In this document: positions 1 to 10,117 of the stretch, one piece after another | How positions within the stretch are numbered: position 1 is the first letter of the stretch | How the letters are laid out: each line of letters begins with the position of its first letter | Source: Maribacter dokdonensis DSW-8 | GTDB taxonomy: Bacteria; Bacteroidota; Bacteroidia; Flavobacteriales; Flavobacteriaceae | Direction of reading: 5' to 3' | Assembly: GCF_001447995.1 (NCBI RefSeq) | Contig: NZ_LDPE01000008.1 | Location: forward strand, 52,876 to 116,875 | DNA length: 64,000 nt | Program-made: the position numbers and the translations under genes | The notes under the pieces: model-generated | The model's input: only the letters and a program-made list of their open reading frames with translations | What the model was told of the DNA's origin: nothing | Databases searched by the model: none

Positions 1-2550
1 TCGGTTCCCGATGATAGGGAACCTTATAGTATTGTAATACCACCACCAAACGTAACCGGTATTCTTCATATGGGGCATATGCTGAACAATACTATACAAG
101 ATGTATTGATCAGAAGAGCTCGTTTATTAGGTAAAAATGCATGCTGGGTACCTGGTACGGATCACGCATCTATTGCTACAGAGGCAAAAGTGGTGGCTAA
201 ATTAAAAGAGCAAGGTATCAATAAAAATGACCTTACAAGGGAAGAGTTTTTGAAACATGCTTGGGACTGGACACACCAGTATGGGGGTATCATACTAGAG
301 CAGTTAAAGAAATTGGGCTGTTCTTGTGATTGGGACCGTACAGCGTTCACTATGGACCAAGAAAGATATGATAGTGTTATAAAAGTGTTCATAGACCTTT
401 ATAATAAAGGGTTGATTTATCGCGGTTATCGTATGGTAAATTGGGATCCAGAGGCGCAAACAACATTGTCTGATGAAGAAGTGGTATATGAAGAAAAACA
501 AGGTTTGTTGTACTATTTGTCATATGCCATAGAAGGTTCAGATGAAAAAGTGACCATTGCTACCACAAGACCAGAGACTATTTTGGGTGATACAGCTATA
601 TGTATTAACCCTAACGATGAGCGCTTTACCCATTTAAAAGGTAAAAACGTTATTGTTCCTATTTGTAATAGGGTAATACCTATTATAGAAGACGAGTACG
701 TTGATGTAGAGTTCGGTACCGGTTGTTTAAAGGTGACACCTGCGCATGACATAAATGACAAAGCGCTAGGCGAAAAGCATAACTTGGAGACTATAGATAT
801 CTTTAATGATGATGCCACCTTAAATAGTTTTGGTATGCATTACGAGGGTAAAGATCGTTTTGTAGTTAGAAAAGAAATCTCAAAAGAATTGGAGGAAAAG
901 GGTATTTTGGTAAAAACCGAAACCCATATCAATAAGGTAGGTACCTCAGAAAGAACCAAAGCTGTCATTGAACCTAAACTGTCTGATCAGTGGTTTTTAA
1001 AAATGGAAGATTTGGCAAAACCCGCTTTAGAAGCAGTGTTGGAAAGTGGAGATGTAAAACTGCATCCAAAGAAATTTGAAAATACATATCGCCATTGGAT
1101 GGAGAACGTTCGTGATTGGAACATCTCTAGACAATTGTGGTGGGGACAACAGATACCGGCGTTCTATTTTGGTGACGGTCAAGAAGATTTTGTGGTTGCC
1201 GCTAATTTAAAGGAGGCCTTAGAACTGGCAAAGGAGAAATCTGGCAATTCAGATTTGCAGGAAAGTGATTTAAGGCAAGATGCCGATGTGCTAGATACTT
1301 GGTTTTCATCTTGGTTATGGCCAATGAGTGTATTTGGAGGCATTATGGATCCTGATAATGAAGAGGTGAATTATTACTATCCTACCAACGATTTGGTTAC
1401 GGGTCCGGATATTCTATTCTTCTGGGTAGCTAGAATGATAGTTGCTGGGTATGAGTTTAGAGGTAAGAAACCTTTTGAGAATGTTTATTTCACAGGTTTG
1501 GTAAGGGATAAGCAACGTCGCAAGATGTCTAAATCTTTGGGGAACTCGCCAGATGCATTAAAATTAATTGAAGATTATGGAGCGGATGGCGTACGTGTTG
1601 GTTTGTTGTTAAGTTCGGCGGCAGGTAACGATTTAATGTTCGATGAAGATCTGTGTCAGCAAGGAAAAAACTTTGCCAATAAAATTTGGAACGGTTTCCG
1701 ATTGGTTAAAGGTTGGGAGGTTGCAGATATACCACAGCCCGAAGCATCAAAACTTGGTTTAGAGTGGTACGAGTCTAAATTGAACAAGACCTTGGTAGAG
1801 ATTGAGGATCACTTTAGCAAGTTCCGTATTTCCGATGCTTTAATGTCAATTTATAAATTGGTTTGGGATGATTATAGTTCTTCTTTATTGGAGATTATTA
1901 AACCTGCATACCAACAACCTATTGATAAAATTACTTTTGATAAGGTAATTCAACTGTTTGAGCAGAACTTGAAATTGTTACATCCGTTCATGCCATTTTT
2001 GACCGAGGAGGTGTGGCAGCATATTTCAAAAAGGAGCGAGAGCGAAGCATTGGTGATTGCAAAGTGGCCAACAATAGGTAAAATAGATGAACAATTATTG
2101 GAAGAGTTCGATTTTGCTGCTGAGGTTAATGCCGGTATCAGAACTATAAGAAAGAATAAGAATATTCCTATGAAGGAAGCATTGGAATTATCTGTTTTAA
2201 ATACCGAAAAGGTGAGTGATCGTTTTGATGTTGTTATATCAAAACTTACCAATGTTTCTGATATTGCTTATACAGAAGAGCAGTTAGAAGGTGCATTGAC
2301 ATTTAGGGTAAAGAGTAACGAATACTTTGTACCTATGGAAGGTGCTATAGATATTGAGGCTGAAATTGTGAAGATTAACGAAGAGTTGAAATATACCAAA
2401 GGATTCTTACAGTCTGTTCAGAAGAAATTATCTAATGAGCGTTTTGTCAATAATGCCCCTGAAAAGGTAATAGCAATTGAGCGTCAAAAATTAGCTGATG
2501 CCGAGGCTAAAATTGAAACTTTAGAAAAGAGTTTAGCAAGTTTAGGCTAA
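1..2550 (+). CDS. valS: Valyl-tRNA synthetase, 5'-truncated
   Basis: Class Ia aminoacyl-tRNA synthetase that charges tRNA-Val in the cytoplasm. The frame is already open at base 1 and runs 849 codons, so about 25-30 N-terminal residues lie outside the window. The HIGH-type motif reads HMGH at bases 67-78. The KMSKS motif is intact at bases 1522-1536. The editing domain lies between them, with TTRPET near base 560, and the C-terminal ~65 residues are a Lys/Glu-rich coiled-coil arm typical of ValRS. The Met at base 70 lies inside the HIGH motif and is not a start. A strong terminator follows 19 bases after the stop, so the gene ends its transcript. Confidence 0.97.
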   Translation, partial: SVPDDREPYSIVIPPPNVTGILHMGHMLNNTIQDVLIRRARLLGKNACWVPGTDHASIATEAKVVAKLKEQGINKNDLTREEFLKHAWDWTHQYGGIILEQLKKLGCSCDWDRTAFTMDQERYDSVIKVFIDLYNKGLIYRGYRMVNWDPEAQTTLSDEEVVYEEKQGLLYYLSYAIEGSDEKVTIATTRPETILGDTAICINPNDERFTHLKGKNVIVPICNRVIPIIEDEYVDVEFGTGCLKVTPAHDINDKALGEKHNLETIDIFNDDATLNSFGMHYEGKDRFVVRKEISKELEEKGILVKTETHINKVGTSERTKAVIEPKLSDQWFLKMEDLAKPALEAVLESGDVKLHPKKFENTYRHWMENVRDWNISRQLWWGQQIPAFYFGDGQEDFVVAANLKEALELAKEKSGNSDLQESDLRQDADVLDTWFSSWLWPMSVFGGIMDPDNEEVNYYYPTNDLVTGPDILFFWVARMIVAGYEFRGKKPFENVYFTGLVRDKQRRKMSKSLGNSPDALKLIEDYGADGVRVGLLLSSAAGNDLMFDEDLCQQGKNFANKIWNGFRLVKGWEVADIPQPEASKLGLEWYESKLNKTLVEIEDHFSKFRISDALMSIYKLVWDDYSSSLLEIIKPAYQQPIDKITFDKVIQLFEQNLKLLHPFMPFLTEEVWQHISKRSESEALVIAKWPTIGKIDEQLLEEFDFAAEVNAGIRTIRKNKNIPMKEALELSVLNTEKVSDRFDVVISKLTNVSDIAYTEEQLEGALTFRVKSNEYFVPMEGAIDIEAEIVKINEELKYTKGFLQSVQKKLSNERFVNNAPEKVIAIERQKLADAEAKIETLEKSLASLG

Positions 2551-2568
2551 TATTTTTTAATAGATAAC

Positions 2569-2605
2569 AAAGCCTCATTCCCATATTTTGGGAGTGAGGC
2601 TTTTT
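2569..2605 (+). terminator. Rho-independent terminator of valS
   Basis: The arms GCCTCATTCCC and GGGAGTGAGGC pair over 11 bp with one G-U, around a short AT loop. They are followed by a run of five T and flanked upstream by AAA, so it could also work in the other direction. Confidence 0.88.
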
Positions 2606-2674
2606 CTATTGTTAAAATCATGGACGTACTCAAGTGCTTTTTGTAATTTTAAATAGAACCAAAAAGCTTTGAAA

Positions 2675-3559
2675 ATGAAATCATTAAGAAAAGAGGATAT
2701 TAAACAAGAAGTGTTTGATCTTTACGATGCCTATGCGCATAATAAACTAGAAAGACGAGACTTTGTGCAAAAACTATCAATGTATGCGGTAGGAGGTATT
2801 ACGGTGCCTTCGTTAATGAGTTTTTTAATGCCAGATTACGAAACTACGTTATTGGTTGATAAAAACAATCCTGATCTTGATTCTGGTTTTATTACCTATG
2901 ATTCGCCAAAAGGTGGTGGGGAGATTAAGGCATTACTATCACAACCAAAATCAGCTGACGTAAAGTTACCGGGTATAGTGGTGGTACATGAAAATAGAGG
3001 TTTGAATCCGTATATCGAGGATACGGCAAGAAGAGCTGCTCTAGCGGGTTTTATCACGATTGCCCCAGATGCTTTAAGTCCGTTAGGTGGTTATCCGGGA
3101 AATGATGATGAAGGTAGGGAAATGCAACGGAAAAGAGACAGAAATGAAATGCTTGAGGATTTTATTGCAGCATTTAATTATTTAAAGAATCATGAAGGGT
3201 GTACAGGTAAGATAGGGGTTGTAGGTTTTTGTTTCGGTGGATGGATCTCTAATATGATGGCAGTGAAAGTGCCGGAATTAGCAGCTGCTGTTCCATTTTA
3301 TGGCGGTCAGCCTACGGAAGGAATAGAAGATATAAACGCTCCTTTATTACTGCAATACGCAGGTTTGGACGAACGTGTAAATGCCGGATGGCCTGAATAT
3401 GAAAAAAAGCTTAATGAGCTGGGTAAAGAAAATACAGCCTATTTCTATCCGAAAGTTAATCATGGTTTTCATAATACGTCAACTCCAAGATATGACGAAC
3501 CGGCAGCAGAATTGGCATGGTCGCGAACCATTGATTTTTTTAAGGAAAATTTAATGTAA
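2675..3559 (+). CDS. Dienelactone hydrolase family protein
   Basis: Alpha/beta hydrolase of the dienelactone hydrolase family (294 aa). The catalytic triad is visible: Cys186 in GFCFGG, Asp232 in AGLDERV and His263 in NHGFHN. Before the hydrolase domain is an extension with ERRDFVQKL (Arg27-Arg28) followed by a weakly hydrophobic stretch to about residue 52. It resembles a twin-arginine or membrane-anchor segment and suggests an exported or membrane-attached enzyme. I chose the ATG at 2675; a TTG two codons upstream is the less likely start. The substrate is unknown. It stands alone, with a terminator before it and a separate small gene after it. Confidence 0.88.
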   Translation: MKSLRKEDIKQEVFDLYDAYAHNKLERRDFVQKLSMYAVGGITVPSLMSFLMPDYETTLLVDKNNPDLDSGFITYDSPKGGGEIKALLSQPKSADVKLPGIVVVHENRGLNPYIEDTARRAALAGFITIAPDALSPLGGYPGNDDEGREMQRKRDRNEMLEDFIAAFNYLKNHEGCTGKIGVVGFCFGGWISNMMAVKVPELAAAVPFYGGQPTEGIEDINAPLLLQYAGLDERVNAGWPEYEKKLNELGKENTAYFYPKVNHGFHNTSTPRYDEPAAELAWSRTIDFFKENLM

Positions 3560-3637
3560 GTGGTTGGTTTTTAGTACTTGTAGTGAAGTGTGTTGATGGT
3601 ATGCTGCTGATTTAGAGCTAGTAATCAATTCGTTTGA

Positions 3638-3868
<231 letters not shown>

Positions 3869-3897
3869 GTACATTACATTAAGTAAATAATATACAT

Positions 3898-3926
3898 ACC
3901 CTTGAATTTATTCAAGGGTTTTTTTA
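3898..3926 (+). terminator. Rho-independent terminator
   Basis: ACCCTTGAA / TTCAAGGGT hairpin with a 4-base loop followed by seven T. It ends only 24 bases before the creatininase start at 3951. Confidence 0.85.
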
Positions 3927-3950
3927 TGCGTATATAGTATCTTTAATACT

Positions 3951-4715
3951 ATGATACGACCATATATACTAGCAGAAACAAACTGGAATCATTTAAAGGA
4001 TGAAAATATAGAACTGGCGGTATTACCGTGGGGTGCAACAGAAGCACATAATTATCATCTGCCATATGGCACAGATAACTACCAAGCTGAAAATATGGTT
4101 GAAGCTGCGGGTAAGATCGCATGGGAAAAGGGTAAAAAAGTAATTATTTTGCCCACCATACCTTACGGTGTCAATACTGGGCAAAAGGATATTTATTTAG
4201 ATATGAATTTAAATCCGTCTACCCAACTGGCAATATTGAAAGACTTGGTAACTGTTTTGGATAGACAGGGAATTAGAAAACTACTATTGTTCAATGGGCA
4301 TGGTGGAAATAACTTTAAACCAATTGTTAGGGAACTGGGTTTATTGTTTCCAAAGATGTTCATCAGCTTCTGCTTTTTTCCACCAATGTTAGATAAATCT
4401 AAATATTTTAAGGAAAAAGGTGATCATGCAGATGAGATGGAGACTAGCCTAATGCTTTATTTAAGACCAGAACTGGTATTGGCGAAAGAATCATGGGGTA
4501 GTGGTAGTGCTAAAAAATTTAAGATCAAAGCTTATAATGAGGGTTGGGCTTGGGCAGAACGCCAATGGTCTAAAGTTAGTAGTGACACAGGTATAGGTAA
4601 TCCGGAGTATGCTACTGCTGAAAAAGGAGAACGTTTTTTTAAAGATGTATGTGAAAAATTAGAAGATCTTATCTGTTCTCTTTGTGATGCGGATTTAGAA
4701 GATTTATATCATTGA
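3951..4715 (+). CDS. Creatininase family amidohydrolase
   Basis: Metal-dependent amidohydrolase of the creatininase fold (254 aa). The metal ligands expected for the family are visible: Glu31 and His33 in GATEAH, Asp42 in GTDN, His117 in NGHGGN and Glu162/Glu164 in HADEMET. The family covers creatininase, MftE-type peptidases and riboflavin-pathway deformylases, so the substrate cannot be told from sequence. The start ATG is preceded by an AT-rich stretch with TATCTTTA at about -20, one base off the -7 consensus. The last 7 bases overlap the end of the convergent DoxX-like gene. Confidence 0.88.
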   Translation: MIRPYILAETNWNHLKDENIELAVLPWGATEAHNYHLPYGTDNYQAENMVEAAGKIAWEKGKKVIILPTIPYGVNTGQKDIYLDMNLNPSTQLAILKDLVTVLDRQGIRKLLLFNGHGGNNFKPIVRELGLLFPKMFISFCFFPPMLDKSKYFKEKGDHADEMETSLMLYLRPELVLAKESWGSGSAKKFKIKAYNEGWAWAERQWSKVSSDTGIGNPEYATAEKGERFFKDVCEKLEDLICSLCDADLEDLYH

Positions 4716-5182
4716 TTTTTAATGGCAATCAATTGTTCTGACGATGGTTCCGTACTGGCAGTTTTTTCAAGATTGTTATTCAAATCTATTTTTAAGGATA
4801 AAAGGGCACTTAAAATGATTATATTCTTAACTATATATTGCCCTGCCAAGGTAAAAACCAATTCACCTTTGCCAAAAATTTCTTCTGGTAATAAAAATAA
4901 AGGAGTAAACGTGAAAAGTATGTGAACTATAGCTATACTGATAAAAATCCTGGGTTTCCAGTTTGCAATGAGAAAGACACCTATTAAGGTTTCAACAACT
5001 GCTAATACAATTAAGCTTAAGGAGGAATGCAAAATTCCAAAAGTCAAAATTCCGATTGTATTGGTGGCTAAATCTTCGGCCGGACTTAGATTGGGTATAA
5101 ATTTTATAAAGCCAAAAAATAGATAAACAAGTCCTATGGAGATTCTGAGAATGTTGAGTTTTAATTTTTCTAGTTGTTTCAT
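4709..5182 (-). CDS. DoxX-like integral membrane protein
   Basis: Protein of 157 aa with four hydrophobic segments (about residues 10-30, 45-70, 75-95 and 110-130) and a hydrophilic C-terminus. The spacing, and the FFGFIKF pattern after the first helix, are those of DoxX/DoxD-like membrane proteins, whose role is mostly unknown (some are subunits of quinone oxidoreductases). It converges on and overlaps the creatininase gene by 7 bases and is separated by about 80 bases from the lipid operon upstream. Family assignment is by general pattern only. Confidence 0.65.
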   Translation of the reverse strand: MKQLEKLKLNILRISIGLVYLFFGFIKFIPNLSPAEDLATNTIGILTFGILHSSLSLIVLAVVETLIGVFLIANWKPRIFISIAIVHILFTFTPLFLLPEEIFGKGELVFTLAGQYIVKNIIILSALLSLKIDLNNNLEKTASTEPSSEQLIAIKNQ

Positions 5183-5261
5183 TTGGCACGTGTCATATGT
5201 TTAAATAAAATTTTAAACTCTACTGCAACAACTATAAATTTAAATTAAATTTTACAAAAGG

Positions 5262-5528
5262 TCATTGTCCTGCCTTCAATTCTTTCGTAGCTAATTCAAT
5301 ATAAGCTTGCATAGCCTTTTTTTTGCTCATATTCTTGGCTTGAAAAAGGGCGTTTGCCTTAAATGCATTTATCAAAGGAGTTTTACTGCCTGGGTTTTCA
5401 AAATTAGCATTCGCTATTTTGTAATAGGCATAAAGTTTTAAAAGAACATCTGCAGGTATAGGTTCAGTATAGTTATTTACCAAATCAACCGTCTTCTCAA
5501 ATTCAGTATGTAAGTTCGTCTTTTTCAT
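5262..5528 (-). CDS. Acyl-CoA-binding protein
   Basis: Small helical protein (88 aa) that binds long-chain acyl-CoA esters in the cytoplasm. The family pattern is clear: KLYAYYKIA, where eukaryotic ACBPs have LYxLYKQA, followed by KxNALFQAKNMSKKKAMQAYIEL. I start at the ATG at 5528, the first that fits the family length; seven codons further upstream lies another ATG. The first 26 bases overlap the 3' end of psd, so translation is probably coupled. The position directly after cdsA and psd suggests a link to phospholipid acyl metabolism. Confidence 0.88.
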   Translation of the reverse strand: MKKTNLHTEFEKTVDLVNNYTEPIPADVLLKLYAYYKIANANFENPGSKTPLINAFKANALFQAKNMSKKKAMQAYIELATKELKAGQ

Positions 5529-6186
5529 TTGGGTCAATAAAAGTAGCAATACACGTGCCGGCGCCTTTAACTTTTTGGTTAAGTTTTACATTAATTTGGC
5601 AGTCTAGTGGTAAAAACAAATCTACTCTTGAGCCAAACTTGATAAAACCGGCATCGTCACCTTGCTGCACACTTTCACCTTCTTCAGCATAATTTACAAT
5701 TCGTCTGGCCAATGCACCCGCAATTTGTCGGTAAAGAATTTCTCCGAATTTAGGTGTTTTTATGACTACCGTTGTTCTTTCGTTTTCTTCGCTTGATTTT
5801 GGGTGCCATGCTACTAGGTACTTACCTGGGTGATATTTTGAGAAAGTAATACTACCGCTTGCAGGGTATCTGGTAACATGTACGTTAACGGGAGACATGA
5901 AGATAGATACTTGCCTTCTCTTATCCTTAAAATATTCTTTCTCTTCTACTTCTTCAATAACTACAACCTTGCCATCTACAGGAGACAAAATTTCATTAAA
6001 ATCTTTTTTGGCCAGTCTTTTAGGGTTTCTGAAAAACTGTAGTATAATTATCAAGATAATTAAGCCAAGTATTTGTACCGTTAGCTTCAGCCATGCTATA
6101 TCAATAAAGAAATGGGCCAATAGTATACTAACCCCAACAAGTAAAAAAGAAAACAATATTATTTTTTGTCCCTCTCTATGAAACAT
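5503..6186 (-). CDS. psd: Phosphatidylserine decarboxylase proenzyme
   Basis: Makes phosphatidylethanolamine, the main Bacteroidota phospholipid, from phosphatidylserine at the inner membrane. The protein (227 aa) is the short PSD type: one or two N-terminal membrane helices (about residues 8-48), then DGKVV and VHVTRYPASG, and near the C-terminus the self-cleavage site in KFGSRVDLF, where the Ser becomes the pyruvoyl group. It overlaps the end of cdsA by 11 bases and the start of the acyl-CoA-binding protein gene by 26, which indicates one tightly packed operon. Confidence 0.94.
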   Translation of the reverse strand: MFHREGQKIILFSFLLVGVSILLAHFFIDIAWLKLTVQILGLIILIIILQFFRNPKRLAKKDFNEILSPVDGKVVVIEEVEEKEYFKDKRRQVSIFMSPVNVHVTRYPASGSITFSKYHPGKYLVAWHPKSSEENERTTVVIKTPKFGEILYRQIAGALARRIVNYAEEGESVQQGDDAGFIKFGSRVDLFLPLDCQINVKLNQKVKGAGTCIATFIDPNEKDELTY

Positions 6187-6979
6187 AACTAAAAATATTT
6201 AAAGTTAAATATGCAAACGGTGCTGCAAAAACCAAACTATCCAAACGATCAAGCATACCACCATGACCTGGTAATATGGCTCCACTATCCTTAACGCCAG
6301 CTGTTCGTTTGAATTTAGATTCTATTAAATCTCCTAAACTACCCGCAACAACTATAACAGTAGCAAGTATCATCCATTGAATAGGACTAATTAGCTCCTC
6401 AAAAGTTGCCATAAGATAAGCTGCTGCCAGTGCAAATATAAAACCTCCTAAAGTACCTTCAATAGTTTTTTTAGGAGAAACTGATGGAAAAAGTTTAGTA
6501 CGCCCAATACTTTTGCCAACTAAATATGCAAATGAATCATTTACCCATATCAATATAAAAATGCCCATGATCAATAATTTGGCAAATGCATCATTTTTAT
6601 AAGGTATCATAGTAAGAAAAATACATCCTCCACCAATGTAGAACAATCCTACTATAAATTTTAATGGAGTGTTGAGTACTAAAGGTTTTTTTGTGAAAAG
6701 GTTGATCAATAGAAAAATATCTACTACTATAGTAATTAGCATAAGTATATTAATAACCTGCTGGTCTTTTACCAAATATATAAATGCCCACCAAAGCGCT
6801 AAGTATGCTGCAAATATGTGATATCCTTTAAGACGAACCAATTTTTTATACTCGTAAAGGCATGCTAGTCCAAAGGTCATAAATAGAAAATCGAACGCAT
6901 CGGAGCTTAAAAATACTGCTGACAGCAATAAAATGATATATACAGCCCCAGTTAATGACCTTCGTAAAATTTCTTTCAT
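6176..6979 (-). CDS. cdsA: Phosphatidate cytidylyltransferase
   Basis: Integral membrane enzyme making CDP-diacylglycerol from phosphatidate and CTP, the precursor of all phospholipid head-group reactions. About eight hydrophobic helices. The C-terminal family signature is present: SVSPKKTIEGTLGG, GDLIESKFKR and KDSGAILPGHGGMLDRLDS with its conserved acidic residues. I start at the ATG at 6979, giving 267 aa; the frame is open further upstream but overlaps the LUD gene, and 6979 leaves a one-base gap to the LUD stop. Forms an operon with psd. Confidence 0.94.
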   Translation of the reverse strand: MKEILRRSLTGAVYIILLLSAVFLSSDAFDFLFMTFGLACLYEYKKLVRLKGYHIFAAYLALWWAFIYLVKDQQVINILMLITIVVDIFLLINLFTKKPLVLNTPLKFIVGLFYIGGGCIFLTMIPYKNDAFAKLLIMGIFILIWVNDSFAYLVGKSIGRTKLFPSVSPKKTIEGTLGGFIFALAAAYLMATFEELISPIQWMILATVIVVAGSLGDLIESKFKRTAGVKDSGAILPGHGGMLDRLDSLVFAAPFAYLTLNIFSYVS

Positions 6980-6980
6980 A

Positions 6981-7592
6981 CTATAAATCTTCCAGTAGTA
7001 AAAGATAAAGATTTTTAGTACTACTACCATACGTTAGAAAATCATCTGAATTTTCTGCGGTAGCTTTAAAGTGTTTTAAAGTGGTTATGTTGGCCGGTAT
7101 TTTTTGGCCATACTTCTTTTTTATGGTCTTAAGACCTTCTCCAATTGATTCTACCAATTGACTTGTAGTCGCAAATACAACTACGTTACTTGGTAATTCA
7201 TTAACCTTTTTTTCCAGTAATTGGTTAGAGCAAACTAAAATACTACCATTTTGTGCAATTAAATGCTCGCAGGTAGTAAAGAATACTTCGCTTTGTCTAG
7301 CATTGTCGGTAAAGGTAATAGGTTCTTTAGAAAATTTTTGGGCTAGCCTTTCATTGAGAACAAAGAAAGGCTCATTCTCCCAATTATTTTCAGTAACTAT
7401 GTTCTGTATGGCTCGTGAAACCTCATTGTCAGAATCGCAATAGATAAATTTACCTCCATTCTGTTTAAAATGAATAGTAAATTTTTCATCAACAGGTATA
7501 TTTAAATCGGGCATATGGTCACCACGCGTTTCTGCTGTTTCTTTCGAAACTTTCTTCTTGCCGCCACCAAATAAAATATCTAAAAACCCCAT
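6981..7592 (-). CDS. LUD domain protein (LutC/YkgG-like)
   Basis: Protein of 203 aa with a LUD-type fold expected between about residues 45 and 200 (TFTDNARQSEVFFTTCEHLIAQNGSI region). LUD proteins include LutC of the lactate oxidation complex, but no lutA or lutB is present here. The N-terminus MGFLDILFGGGKKK is glycine- and lysine-rich and could form a membrane-associating helix. It sits between ftsH and cdsA on the same strand, so its role may concern membrane homeostasis rather than lactate use. That is inference from position. Confidence 0.75.
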   Translation of the reverse strand: MGFLDILFGGGKKKVSKETAETRGDHMPDLNIPVDEKFTIHFKQNGGKFIYCDSDNEVSRAIQNIVTENNWENEPFFVLNERLAQKFSKEPITFTDNARQSEVFFTTCEHLIAQNGSILVCSNQLLEKKVNELPSNVVVFATTSQLVESIGEGLKTIKKKYGQKIPANITTLKHFKATAENSDDFLTYGSSTKNLYLLLLEDL

Positions 7593-7633
7593 TTATACTA
7601 TTGAACTAATTGCTTATCTAAAGTACTGCAATT

Positions 7634-9637
7634 TTACTTATTTTCAGTAATTTCTTGCTGCTCTGTAGAATTATTATCCTCTTCTTCTTTAAGTTTCTTT
7701 TCGTTTTCTAACGCTAAAATATCTTTTTCAAAATTTCGCTTACCAAAGATTTTTTCCAAATCTTCCTTAAAGATAACCTCTTTCTCCAACAATCGTTCTG
7801 CTAAAGTGGTTAGTTTATCTTTATTGTCCGTTAAAACTTTAATGGCACGTTGATACTGTTCTTCAATAATTTTTGAAATTTCGGCATCTATTTTACGAGC
7901 GGTGTCTTCGCTATACGGTTTTGAGAATCCATAAGAATCTTGACCTGATGAATCATAATAAGTAATGTTTCCTATTTCATCATTAAGTCCGTAAATAGTA
8001 ACCATTGCCCTAGCTTGTTTGGTTACTTTCTCCAGGTCACTCAAAGCGCCTGTGGAAATTTTGTTGAAAATCACCTTTTCAGCAGCTCTACCGCCCATAG
8101 TTGCACACATTTCATCAAGCATTTGTTCAGGCCTAACGATCAAGCGCTCTTCAGGTAAATACCAAGCTGCTCCTAAAGATTGTCCTCTTGGTACAATAGT
8201 AACTTTTACTAACGGTGCAGCGTGTTCTAGCATCCAACTTGTGGTTGCGTGACCAGCTTCGTGGTAAGCAATGGTTTCTTTTTCACCAGGTGTTATAATC
8301 TTATTTTTCTTTTCAAGACCACCTACAATTCTATCTACAGCGTCTAGGAAATCTTGTTTGGTTACAGCTTTCTTTTCATTGCGAGCAGCTATTAAAGCGG
8401 CTTCATTACATACATTGGCGATATCAGCACCTGAGAAACCAGGTGTTTGTCTTGCCAAGAAATCTAAATCTAAAGTCTCGGCAGTTTTAATAGGTCTTAA
8501 ATGAACTTCAAAAATTTCCTTACGCTCACGAATATCCGGTAGGTCAACATAAATCTGTCTATCAAATCTACCGGCACGCATTAATGCTTTATCCAAAACA
8601 TCTGCACGGTTGGTAGCAGCAAGTACTATTACATTGGTGTTAGTGCCAAAACCATCCATTTCGGTCAATAGCTGGTTCAAAGTATTTTCACGTTCATCAT
8701 TGGATCCCGTGAAGTTATTTTTTCCTCTGGCTCTACCTATAGCATCAATTTCATCAATAAATATAATTGCCGGAGATTTGTCTTTAGCTTGCTTGAATAA
8801 ATCACGTACTCTAGATGCACCTACACCTACGAACATTTCAACGAAATCTGAACCGGATAAAGAGAAGAAAGGTACCTTAGCTTCACCTGCAACGGCTTTG
8901 GCCAAAAGTGTTTTACCTGTTCCTGGAGGTCCTACTAATAATGCACCTTTTGGTATTTTACCACCTAATGATGTATACTTATCCGGATTTCTTAAGAATT
9001 CTACGATCTCTTCAACTTCTTCTTTTGCACCTTCTAAACCGGCAACGTCTTTAAAAGATGTTCTTGTATCTGTCTTTTCGTCAAACAACTTCGCTTTAGA
9101 TTTTCCGATGTTGAAGATCTGTCCACCGGCACCGCCTCCGCCTCCGCCAGACATTCTACGCATTAGATAGATCCAAATACCAATAATCAATACAAATGGT
9201 AATAAGGATAAAAGGAAATCTAAAATGGCTGTAGATTCTTTTCCAAATTCAATAATGGTATCTAAGTTGTTCTCTTTTTTGATTTCAGTTATTTCATTTT
9301 GAAATATTTGAAGATCACCATAGTCTAATGTATACTGAGGTACATTGCCAGATGATGGAAGAAAGGACTTCTCGTTTACATCTTTATGTACTTCTTTTGC
9401 GATGGCCTCATCGGTTAAAAAAACCTTAGCTTGATTTGTATTGGTGATGATCAATATCTTTTTTACATCGCCATTTCTCAAATACTGCTGTAATTCTGAA
9501 GTAGTCGTTTTTTGTGTGCTAGCTAGGTCATCACTATTGAACAGTTGAAATCCAATAAGTAATACTGCTACCAATCCGTAAATCCACCAAGAACTAAATT
9601 TTGGTTTTTTCGGATTTGTTTTGTTTTCTTTTGCCAT
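7634..9637 (-). CDS. ftsH: ATP-dependent zinc metalloprotease FtsH
   Basis: Membrane-anchored AAA+ protease that degrades misfolded membrane proteins and some regulators. Visible in order: TM helix 1 (about 17-33), a periplasmic domain, TM helix 2 (about 137-158), a Gly-rich linker, Walker A GPPGTGKT (236-243), Walker B IIFIDEID (291-298), the second region of homology near 343-360 and the zinc site HEAGH (459-463). Length 667 aa is normal for the phylum. The C-terminal tail is rich in Glu, Lys and Asn. It follows rsfS by 9 bases and shares its transcript. Confidence 0.97.
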   Translation of the reverse strand: MAKENKTNPKKPKFSSWWIYGLVAVLLIGFQLFNSDDLASTQKTTTSELQQYLRNGDVKKILIITNTNQAKVFLTDEAIAKEVHKDVNEKSFLPSSGNVPQYTLDYGDLQIFQNEITEIKKENNLDTIIEFGKESTAILDFLLSLLPFVLIIGIWIYLMRRMSGGGGGGAGGQIFNIGKSKAKLFDEKTDTRTSFKDVAGLEGAKEEVEEIVEFLRNPDKYTSLGGKIPKGALLVGPPGTGKTLLAKAVAGEAKVPFFSLSGSDFVEMFVGVGASRVRDLFKQAKDKSPAIIFIDEIDAIGRARGKNNFTGSNDERENTLNQLLTEMDGFGTNTNVIVLAATNRADVLDKALMRAGRFDRQIYVDLPDIRERKEIFEVHLRPIKTAETLDLDFLARQTPGFSGADIANVCNEAALIAARNEKKAVTKQDFLDAVDRIVGGLEKKNKIITPGEKETIAYHEAGHATTSWMLEHAAPLVKVTIVPRGQSLGAAWYLPEERLIVRPEQMLDEMCATMGGRAAEKVIFNKISTGALSDLEKVTKQARAMVTIYGLNDEIGNITYYDSSGQDSYGFSKPYSEDTARKIDAEISKIIEEQYQRAIKVLTDNKDKLTTLAERLLEKEVIFKEDLEKIFGKRNFEKDILALENEKKLKEEEDNNSTEQQEITENK

Positions 9638-9646
9638 TTTAATTTT

Positions 9647-10024
9647 TTATTGATTAACGCTACTTTCTATGGTCGTGAATTTTGCATCACCCCATAAACC
9701 TTCTATGTCATAAAATTCTCGAACTTGCTTTTGGAATACGTGGACTACTACGTTTACATAGTCCATCAATACCCATTCGGCATTGTCCTCGCCTTCTACG
9801 TGCCAGGGTTTATCTTGAATCGCTTTACTTACTGTTTTTTGGATAGAACCTACGATCGCATTTACATGCGTATTGGACGTACCGTTACAAACTATGAAGT
9901 AATCACAAACGGTGTTTTCAATTTCTCTTAAATCTAATAGATTTACATTTTGTCCTTTTACTTCGTCAACTCCTTGTATAATTAATGCAATTAACTCATC
10001 TGCGCTAGTTTTATTTTCCTGCAT
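9647..10024 (-). CDS. rsfS: Ribosomal silencing factor RsfS
   Basis: Binds ribosomal protein L14 and blocks joining of the ribosomal subunits under nutrient limitation. 125 aa, with the family core visible: DYFIVCNGTSNTHVNAI, then WHVEGEDNAEWVLMDYVNVVVHVF and REFYDIEGLWGDA. The gene is the first of the minus-strand rsfS-ftsH-LUD-cdsA-psd-acbP block. TAACTTTG on the minus strand (10051-10044) matches the -7 consensus 20 bases upstream of the start, but no proper TTG box was found. Confidence 0.95.
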   Translation of the reverse strand: MQENKTSADELIALIIQGVDEVKGQNVNLLDLREIENTVCDYFIVCNGTSNTHVNAIVGSIQKTVSKAIQDKPWHVEGEDNAEWVLMDYVNVVVHVFQKQVREFYDIEGLWGDAKFTTIESSVNQ

Positions 10025-10117
10025 TCAAAAATTTTAATTTTTACAAAGTTATTATTTTTTTGTTCTTTTAGGTCTAGTTTTTAACAATACATTAAAGATT
10101 CACAATAAGAACTGTAA

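Noticed and set aside
8610..9170. 186-codon ORF antisense to ftsH
   Set aside because: It covers the conserved AAA domain on the other strand and has no family pattern; length follows from the codon bias of ftsH.
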